NCBI GenBank assembly: GCA_017542055.1
Contig: JAFXXW010000013.1
Span: forward strand, 1-42,799
DNA from: Kiritimatiellia bacterium
GTDB lineage: Bacteria > Verrucomicrobiota > Kiritimatiellia > RFP12 > UBA1067
Direction of reading: 5' to 3'
Length of the DNA: 42,799 bases
Position numbers and translations under genes: made by a program. Below are positions 33,580-42,799 of this stretch, piece after piece. The notes below the pieces were generated by a model. The model made no database searches and was not told where the DNA came from. It saw nothing but the letters and a program-made list of their open reading frames with translations. How positions within the stretch are numbered: the stretch's first letter is position 1; every line of letters starts with the position of its first letter.

Positions 33580-34581
33580 ATGCCTATTCGTCTGAGCCGT
33601 TTCGAAATGCCCGCCAAGGTCGAGAAGATCGAGACCGCCGGCGCCAATGCGAATTACGCCCGTTTTGTAGCGGAGCCTTTCGAAATCGGTTATGCACGTA
33701 CGATCGGCAATTCCCTCCGCCGCGTGTTGCTTTCGTCCATCGAAGGCGCCGCCATCAGCTCCATCAAGATCAAAGGGGTGAGCCACGAGTTCTCCACGAT
33801 CCCGGGCTGCACGGAGGATGTTACCGACATCATTCTCAACCTGAAGAAGGTGTTGCTCAAGACCTACACGCGCCAGCCGATGAACGTCACGCTCCGGGCC
33901 AAGGGTCCGTGCGTGGTCAAGGCGGGCGATTTCGCGGCCGACAACAACGTACAGGTGCTGAATCCCGAGCTCGAGATCTGCACGCTGGACGTGGACGGCA
34001 TGCTGGAGCTGGAGGCCGAGGTCAAGATCGGCCGCGGTTTCTGCCTGGCCGAGGGCAACAAGCGTCCGGAGCAGGAAATCGGCCGGATCGCCATCGATTC
34101 CATCTTCTCGCCGGTCACGCGGTGCAACTTCATGGTGGAGAACACCCGGGTTGGCCAGCGCACCGACTACGAAAAGCTGGTGCTGGACATCTGGACCGAC
34201 GGTCGCGTGGGTCCGGAAGAGGCGCTGCGCACGGCCGCGGCGGTGCTTAGGCACCACCTCGACGTGTTCGTGGAATACGGCGGCCAGAATGTGGACGTGG
34301 AGTTCGAGGACGAGAACAAGAAGGACGCCGACGAGCGCGAGCGCTTGCGCAAGCTCCTCAACATGTCCGTCAACGAAATCGAACTTTCGGTCCGCGCGGC
34401 GAACTGCCTGAACAACGCGAACATCAGCACGGTGGGCGAACTTGCCGCCAAGACGGAAGCCGACATGCTGAAGTACCGCAACTTCGGCAAGAAGTCGCTG
34501 ACCGAGATCAAGGCCAAGCTCGTGGAGCTGGGTCTGAGTCTCGGGTACAAGTTCGATCCGGAGCTGATCGAGAAGAAATAA
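33580..34581 (+). CDS. rpoA: RNA polymerase alpha subunit
   Basis: 333 residues. The N-terminal dimerisation domain has the signature RTIGNSLRRVLLSSIEGAAI, and a flexible linker of acidic/basic residues (around 240-255) leads to the C-terminal domain with LSVRAANCLNNANISTVGEL and LRNFGKKSL-like helix-hairpin-helix (KYRNFGKKSLTEIKAKL). The C-terminal domain binds UP elements and activators. The ribosome site AGGAGA is 6 nt before the start. Confidence 0.97.
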   Translation: MPIRLSRFEMPAKVEKIETAGANANYARFVAEPFEIGYARTIGNSLRRVLLSSIEGAAISSIKIKGVSHEFSTIPGCTEDVTDIILNLKKVLLKTYTRQPMNVTLRAKGPCVVKAGDFAADNNVQVLNPELEICTLDVDGMLELEAEVKIGRGFCLAEGNKRPEQEIGRIAIDSIFSPVTRCNFMVENTRVGQRTDYEKLVLDIWTDGRVGPEEALRTAAAVLRHHLDVFVEYGGQNVDVEFEDENKKDADERERLRKLLNMSVNEIELSVRAANCLNNANISTVGELAAKTEADMLKYRNFGKKSLTEIKAKLVELGLSLGYKFDPELIEKK

Positions 34582-34596
34582 GGAAGGAATTTACCA

Positions 34597-34989
34597 ATGC
34601 GTCATCAAAGAGTAATGAAGAAGTTCGGCCGCTCCACGGAGCATCGCAAGATGCTGATGCGGAGTCTGGTCACCAACCTGATCCTCGCGGAGTCGATCAA
34701 GACGACTCTGCCGAAGGCCAAGGAAGCGCGCAAGGATGCCGACAAAATCGTGACGATCGCCAAGAAGGGCGACCTCGCGGCCCGTCGTTTGGCCGCCAGC
34801 CGTTTGTTGGATCCCGCCGCCGTCCAGAAGCTCTTCGACAAGATTGCCCCGGCCATGAAGGATCGCCAGGGCGGATACACGCGCATCGTCAAGCTCGGCA
34901 CCCGCAAGGGCGACGGCTCGGAAACGTGCGTGCTGGCCTGGGTGCTGGAAAAGCCCGAGGCGGAAGAGCCGGCGAAGGAGGTGAAGTGA
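34597..34989 (+). CDS. rplQ: 50S ribosomal protein L17
   Basis: 130 residues. It starts MRHQRVMKKFGRSTEHRKMLMRSLVTNL, the family signature, with a middle basic region and an acidic/Pro end (KPEAEEPAKEVK). L17 lies near the polypeptide exit tunnel. AAGGAAGG is upstream, and 15 nt separate it from rpoA, the conserved order. Confidence 0.96.
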   Translation: MRHQRVMKKFGRSTEHRKMLMRSLVTNLILAESIKTTLPKAKEARKDADKIVTIAKKGDLAARRLAASRLLDPAAVQKLFDKIAPAMKDRQGGYTRIVKLGTRKGDGSETCVLAWVLEKPEAEEPAKEVK

Positions 34990-34990
34990 T

Positions 34991-38789
<3,799 letters not shown>

Positions 38790-38790
38790 T

Positions 38791-40485
38791 ATGAACGAGT
38801 CGGATACTTCCCGGCATTTTCTCCGGCAGTGGATCGAAAAGGACGTGGCCGAGGGCAAGACCGGAGGCAAGGTGGTGACGCGTTTCCCGCCGGAACCCAA
38901 CGGGTACATCCACATCGGCCACGCCAAGGCGATTTGCGTGGATTTCGGCATGGCGGAGCTGTTCGGCGGCGAGTGCCACTTGCGGCTGGACGACACCAAT
39001 CCGGCCAAGGAGTCCGACGAATACGCCGAGAACATCAAGAAGGACATCCGCTGGCTGGGATTCGAGTGGTCGGGTCCGGGCGACGGCGCGGAACCTGGTT
39101 TCTACAACGCTTCGAACATGTTCGACACGATGTACGAAATCGCGGAGAAGCTCATCCGGTCCGGGCAGGCGTATTGCTGTAACTTGGGGCAGGAGGAATG
39201 GAAGGAGTACCGCGGGGTGCCGGAAAAGTCGGGACGGCCTTCGCCCTCGCGCGACACTAGCCCCGAGCGCAATCTCCAGATTTTCCGCGAGATGAAGTCG
39301 GGCAAGTACGCCGACGGGGAGTGGTGCCTCCGGGCCAAGATCGACATGGCCTCGCCCAATATCCATTTTCGCGATCCGGTGATCTATCGCATCCGGCACG
39401 TGAGCCACTATCATCTGGGCGACAAGTGGTGCATCTATCCGATGTACGACTTCGCGCACCCCATCGAGGACGCGCTCGAGGGCGTGACGCATTCGATGTG
39501 CACGCTGGAGTTCGAGGTGCACCGGCCCCTGTACGATTGGGTGGTGGACCGGCTGGACGAAATGGGAATGCTGCCGGAACGCAACGGCGTCAAGATCCGC
39601 ACGCAGCAGCGCGAGTTCGCGCGGCTCAATCTGACTTACACGGTGATGAGCAAGCGGCTGTTGCTGCAGATGGTGCAGACCGGCGTGGTGGACGGCTGGG
39701 ACGATCCCCGGATGCCCACCGTGTGCGGCATGCGTCGGCGCGGTTTCACACCGGGGGCGATCCGCGAGTTCTGCGATAGGATTGGCGTATCCAAAACCGA
39801 GAGCGAAAGCGATCCCGCTTTGCTGGAATGGTGCGTGCGCGAGGAGCTCAACCGCACCGCGACGCGCCGGATGGCGGTGATCGATCCCGTCAAGGTGGTG
39901 GTGGACAATTTCGAGGGCGAAAGGGAGGTGGAACTTCCCAACAATCCGCTGGACGAGACGGCCGGCATGCGCCGGACGGTGTTCGGTCGCGAAATCTGGA
40001 TCGACCGGGCGGACTTCATGGAGGTGCCGGAGAAGAAGTTCTTCCGCATGGCGCCGGGCCAGGAGGTGCGTCTGAGGGGCGCTTGCATCTTCAAGTGCAC
40101 CGGCTGCGTCAAGGATGCGTCGGGCCAAGTGACGGAAATCCACGGCATGTGGGATCCGGAAAGCTGGGGCGGCAACGCGGCGGACGGTCGCAAAGTGAAG
40201 GGTACCATCCACTGGGTGGACGTTCGCACCGGGGTGAAGGCGAGATTTAGGCTGTACGAAAAGCTGTTTACGGAGGCGAATCCGCTCAAGGACGGGTCCG
40301 AGAACTTTCTCAAATATCTCAACACCGACTCCAAGCGCGAGGTGGAGGGATACGTGGAGCCGGCGCTGGGACAGGCGACGGCGGGCGAGCGCTTCCAGTT
40401 CGAGCGCACGGGGTACTTCGTGAAAGATCCCGACGGCGCCTTCAACCGCACGGTGACGCTCAAAGACGGCTACAAACCCGCATGA
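38791..40485 (+). CDS. glnS: Glutaminyl-tRNA synthetase
   Basis: 564 residues, class I synthetase. TRFPPEPNGYIHIGHAKA contains the HIGH motif, LDDTNP is the ATP/amino-acid loop, and VMSKRLL is the KMSKS-type loop. The C-terminal half is the two beta-barrel anticodon-binding domain of GlnRS, which separates it from non-discriminating GluRS. Direct charging of tRNA-Gln means the amidotransferase route is not needed for Gln. The start is 1 nt after the beta-galactosidase stop, and the last 4 nt overlap the next gene. Confidence 0.94.
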   Translation: MNESDTSRHFLRQWIEKDVAEGKTGGKVVTRFPPEPNGYIHIGHAKAICVDFGMAELFGGECHLRLDDTNPAKESDEYAENIKKDIRWLGFEWSGPGDGAEPGFYNASNMFDTMYEIAEKLIRSGQAYCCNLGQEEWKEYRGVPEKSGRPSPSRDTSPERNLQIFREMKSGKYADGEWCLRAKIDMASPNIHFRDPVIYRIRHVSHYHLGDKWCIYPMYDFAHPIEDALEGVTHSMCTLEFEVHRPLYDWVVDRLDEMGMLPERNGVKIRTQQREFARLNLTYTVMSKRLLLQMVQTGVVDGWDDPRMPTVCGMRRRGFTPGAIREFCDRIGVSKTESESDPALLEWCVREELNRTATRRMAVIDPVKVVVDNFEGEREVELPNNPLDETAGMRRTVFGREIWIDRADFMEVPEKKFFRMAPGQEVRLRGACIFKCTGCVKDASGQVTEIHGMWDPESWGGNAADGRKVKGTIHWVDVRTGVKARFRLYEKLFTEANPLKDGSENFLKYLNTDSKREVEGYVEPALGQATAGERFQFERTGYFVKDPDGAFNRTVTLKDGYKPA

Positions 40486-41705
40486 GACGCGTAGTCATAA
40501 CCGGCATGGGCGTGGTGAGCGCCCTGGGGCAGACGACGGAAAGCGCCTACGCGCGACTGAAGACGTTCCGCAACTGCATCCAGTCGCTGCCGGAACTGGC
40601 CGAGTACAAGGGACTCAACACGCGCCTCGGGTGCAAGCTGGACTTTGTCCGGCCGGCCGCCTGGAACCGCAAGACGATCCGCTCGATGGGGGACGTTTCC
40701 ATGTATGCGCTGGCGGCCACCGAACAGGCGCTGGCGCAGGCGGGAATCGGGCCGGAGATACTGGAGAGCGGCCGGACGGGGGTGGCGTACGGCAGCTGTT
40801 CGGGGTCGATTCCGCCGCTCTTGGATTTCTATTCCATGCTGAAGACGAAGGAAGTTTGCGGAATTACGAGCGGAACCTACATCAAGCTCATGCCGCAGAC
40901 GGCCGCGTGCAATCTTTCGGTCCATTTCAAGACGCATGGCCGCTTGGTGCCCACGGGCACGGCGTGCACGTCGGGGTCGCTGGCGATCGGCAACGCCTAC
41001 GAGCTGATCAAATACGGCAAGCAGGACGTGATGATCGCTGGCGGCGGCGAGGAATTCAGCGTCACGCAGATCGCGGTGTTCGACACGCTTTACGCCACTT
41101 CGCTCAAAAACGACACGCCGGAAAAGTCGCCCGCGCCGTATGACGCCGGACGCGACGGTCTCGTGATCGGCGAGGGCGCGGCCACGTTGATTTTGGAGGA
41201 ACTGGAACACGCCAAGGCGCGCGGCGCCACGATTCTGGCCGAAGTGGCTGGCTTTTGCGAGAACACCGACGGCACCCACGTGACCAATCCCAACGCGGAG
41301 ACGATGCGGTTGGCGCTTAAGGGGGCGCTGGAGGACGCGGGCATTCCGCCCACGGCCATCGGCTACGTGAACGGACACGGCACCGCCACCAAGGCGGGCG
41401 ACATCGCCGAAACCGCCGCCACGCGCGCGGCGTTGGGTTTTGCCGCGCCCATCTCCTCCACCAAGAGCTACATGGGGCACGCTTTGGGCGCGTGCGGGTC
41501 GCTGGAGGCGGCGCTGACGGTGATGATGATGGCGGAAGGCTGGTTCCATCCCACGCTCAACCTGACCGAGCCCGATCCCGCCTGCGCCGAGCTGGACTAT
41601 CTGACCGGCGAAGGGCGGCGCATGGACGTGGAATACGCCATGAGCAACAATTTCGCGTTCGGCGGGGTTAACACCTCGCTCGTGTTCCGGCGTTATGCTG
41701 GCTAA
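40482..41705 (+). CDS. Beta-ketoacyl-ACP synthase (FabF/FabB-like)
   Basis: 407 residues, thiolase fold. MRRVVITGMGVVSALG is the typical start. The catalytic triad is Cys162 (GTACTSGSLAIG), His299 (NGHGTATKAGD) and His333 (MGHALGACGSLEA), and the protein ends NNFAFGGVNTSLVF. It condenses acyl-ACP with malonyl-ACP. Several positions differ from textbook FabF (for example TACTSG instead of TACASG), and no acpP, fabG or fabD is adjacent, so a second synthase for a special lipid cannot be excluded. It overlaps glnS by 4 nt and the PHP gene by 11 nt. Confidence 0.88.
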   Translation: MRRVVITGMGVVSALGQTTESAYARLKTFRNCIQSLPELAEYKGLNTRLGCKLDFVRPAAWNRKTIRSMGDVSMYALAATEQALAQAGIGPEILESGRTGVAYGSCSGSIPPLLDFYSMLKTKEVCGITSGTYIKLMPQTAACNLSVHFKTHGRLVPTGTACTSGSLAIGNAYELIKYGKQDVMIAGGGEEFSVTQIAVFDTLYATSLKNDTPEKSPAPYDAGRDGLVIGEGAATLILEELEHAKARGATILAEVAGFCENTDGTHVTNPNAETMRLALKGALEDAGIPPTAIGYVNGHGTATKAGDIAETAATRAALGFAAPISSTKSYMGHALGACGSLEAALTVMMMAEGWFHPTLNLTEPDPACAELDYLTGEGRRMDVEYAMSNNFAFGGVNTSLVFRRYAG

Positions 41706-42513
41706 TTTCCATACCCACACCGTCTGGTGCGACGGCAAGAACACGCCGGAGGAGATGGCGGAGGCCGCCATCGCCAAGGGCTTCGGGCGGTTGGGTTTTT
41801 CGAGCCACCTGGCCTTTCCCGAATCGATGGAAGGCTACCTAAGTCCCGACTGGGCGCTCGATTACGTCCGGGACGTGAGGCGCGTGGCGGAAAAGTACGC
41901 CGGGCGGATCGAGATTTTCTGCGGGGGCGAGGCCGACTATATCCCCGGCGCGACCACGCCCGAAAAGTCGCGCTACGGCTTCATGGGTTTCGATTATCTC
42001 ATCGGCGCGGTACACTTTGTGACGGCGGATGACGGCGCGCGAGTGCCGGTGGACGACACGCCGGAGAAACTCGTGCGCGGCATCGCCGAACATTTCGGCG
42101 GCGACGCCCGATCGTTCGTGGAGCGCTACTTCGAACAGCAGATTTTCATGGTGGAGCACTTCGACTTCGACGTGCTCGCCCACCCCGATCTTGTACGCAA
42201 GTTCAACGCGAAGCATCCTTATTTCGACGAGGCCGCGGAATGGTACGAAGCGCTGGAAGCGCGCCTGGCGCGGTCGCTGGCCGCCAGCGGCAAGGCCACC
42301 GAGGTGAACACTGGCGCCATCGCGCGGGGGTGGTTGGACGACGCCTATCCCAGCGCCGGATTTCGCGCAACCCTGCGGAAATACGGTGTGAAATGCATCT
42401 TGTCGTCCGACGCCCACGCCGCTTCCGGAATCGATTGCGCGTTCGACCGTTTTGGCGGCCAAGAAAATTTTTTGATTTTCCCTCTAGACAAACGACCACG
42501 AAATATGATATAA
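41695..42513 (+). CDS. PHP-domain histidinol-phosphatase (HisJ/HisK type)
   Basis: 272 residues. The metal-binding PHP motifs are FHTHTVWCDG, SSHLAF, GGEADYIPG, IGAVHFV, HPDLVRKF, EVNTGA and LSSDAHA, all as in HisK-type histidinol phosphatases, which remove phosphate in the penultimate step of histidine synthesis. No other his gene is near, so another phosphoester substrate is possible. The start overlaps the ketoacyl synthase by 11 nt. The last codons (ATG ATA TAA) lie inside the -10 region of the tRNA promoter, so the protein end RPRNMI is partly dictated by that promoter. Confidence 0.85.
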   Translation: MLANFHTHTVWCDGKNTPEEMAEAAIAKGFGRLGFSSHLAFPESMEGYLSPDWALDYVRDVRRVAEKYAGRIEIFCGGEADYIPGATTPEKSRYGFMGFDYLIGAVHFVTADDGARVPVDDTPEKLVRGIAEHFGGDARSFVERYFEQQIFMVEHFDFDVLAHPDLVRKFNAKHPYFDEAAEWYEALEARLARSLAASGKATEVNTGAIARGWLDDAYPSAGFRATLRKYGVKCILSSDAHAASGIDCAFDRFGGQENFLIFPLDKRPRNMI

Positions 42514-42514
42514 T
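42485..42514 (+). promoter_or_regulatory. Promoter of the tRNA-tuf operon, overlapping the PHP gene end
   Basis: TAGACA (42485-42490), 18-bp spacer, TATAAT (42509-42514), TG at 42506-42507, with the full AAATATGATATAAT core. The TAA stop of the PHP gene (42511-42513) is inside the -10 box. Predicted start near 42521, 15 nt before tRNA-Leu. Confidence 0.85.
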
Positions 42515-42535
42515 ATCATCTGTTTCGTTCATTCT

Positions 42536-42620
42536 GCTCGGGTGGTGAAATTGGCAGACACGCATGCTTGAGGTGCATGTGGAGAGATCCTTGCGGGTTC
42601 GAGTCCCGCCCCGAGCACCA
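42536..42620 (+). tRNA. tRNA-Leu, anticodon GAG
   Basis: 85 nt including encoded CCA. Acceptor stem GCTCGGG/CCCGAGC, anticodon stem CATGC/GCATG with loop TTGAGGT giving anticodon GAG, a long variable arm as expected for Leu, and T arm GCGGG-TTCGAGT-CCCGC. It reads CUC and CUU codons. Confidence 0.96.
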
Positions 42621-42630
42621 ATTTGGAGAA

Positions 42631-42706
<76 letters not shown>

Positions 42707-42761
42707 GCCGGAGGGGATGGGCGGGGCAAGCTGAAACAACAAACTCACAGGAGCAAACAAA

Positions 42762-42799
42762 ATGGCAAAAGAAACATTCGATCGCGGCGGCAAGCCGCA
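42762..42799 (+). CDS. tuf: Elongation factor Tu, 5' end only
   Basis: Twelve codons plus two bases are visible: MAKETFDRGGKP followed by CA-, which must code His or Gln. This fits the EF-Tu start MAKExF.R.KPHVNVGT. An AGGAG site lies 9 nt upstream, and the tRNA-Thr/tuf order is a classical one. The gene runs off the right edge, so the GTP-binding motifs cannot be checked. Confidence 0.82.
   Translation, partial: MAKETFDRGGKP

Noticed and set aside
42517..42530. TGTTTCGTTC near the tRNA promoter as a parS half-site
   Set aside because: Only one half matches TGTTTC; the palindromic other half is missing.

Overview
The window reads as chromosome from a GC-rich, strictly anaerobic, fermentative Gram-negative bacterium. 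An NAD-linked trimeric [FeFe] hydrogenase, an A-type flavodiiron protein, a lipoprotein, a secreted beta-galactosidase with a carbohydrate-binding tail and a GlnRS all fit a gut polysaccharide degrader. The style of the proteins and promoters makes me favour the Verrucomicrobiota/Kiritimatiellota side of the PVC group. That placement is an inference; there is no rRNA gene here to test it.

Layout. (1) 1-6384 is an accessory region: a Fic protein, then an AT-rich stretch with a membrane GTPase carrying a Sel1-like tail, its overlapping partner (possibly GAP1-like), two unrecognised genes, a decayed flavin-reductase start, a lipoprotein and a signal-peptide stump. A 60-bp sample at 4021-4080 is 37% G+C, against 65% at 9001-9060 in the core. 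(2) 6385-6744 has no convincing gene but holds two extended -10 boxes, a hairpin-rich stretch and a 58-bp tandem repeat. (3) 6745-12135 is rplU-rpmA-obgE-panB-ilvE-recJ behind one promoter. (4) 12139-20557 is a second unit: an atypical ROK-like kinase, a NahK-type sugar kinase, an EIIA-CBS protein, an ion permease, a CPA2 antiporter fused to EIIA, and mnmE with a shortened G domain. (5) 20586-24733 is hydC-hydB-hydA, apparently on a leaderless mRNA. (6) 24742-31732 is a tight unit: a secreted repeat protein, parB, an M28 peptidase, a flavodiiron protein, an aminotransferase and a RecD2-type helicase. (7) 31733-31970 holds a perfect 29-bp inverted repeat. (8) 31906-35233 is the alpha ribosomal-protein operon (rpmJ-rpsM-rpsK-rpsD-rpoA-rplQ-rpsU) with a terminator. 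(9) 35262-42513 is a GH2 beta-galactosidase, glnS, a ketoacyl synthase and a PHP phosphatase, with overlapping or nearly abutting ends. (10) 42485 to the end is a promoter, tRNA-Leu(GAG), tRNA-Thr(GGT) and the first codons of tuf.

The clearest regulatory signal is one promoter type used again and again: TTGACT, 18 bp, TATAAT, with a TGn extension and a fixed AAATATGATATAAT core. It heads the ribosomal and secreted-protein operons; a TAGACA version heads the tRNA operon and a 17-bp-spacer version heads the Fic gene. Transcription units follow each other so closely that most promoters start within about 10 to 60 bp of the previous stop codon, and one overlaps it.

The best candidates for something undescribed are the GTPase/partner pair with its AT-rich neighbours, the PTS-linked ion-transport cluster, the structured region at 6447-6600, and the shortened MnmE G domain. 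No CRISPR array, transposase, integrase or rRNA was seen.
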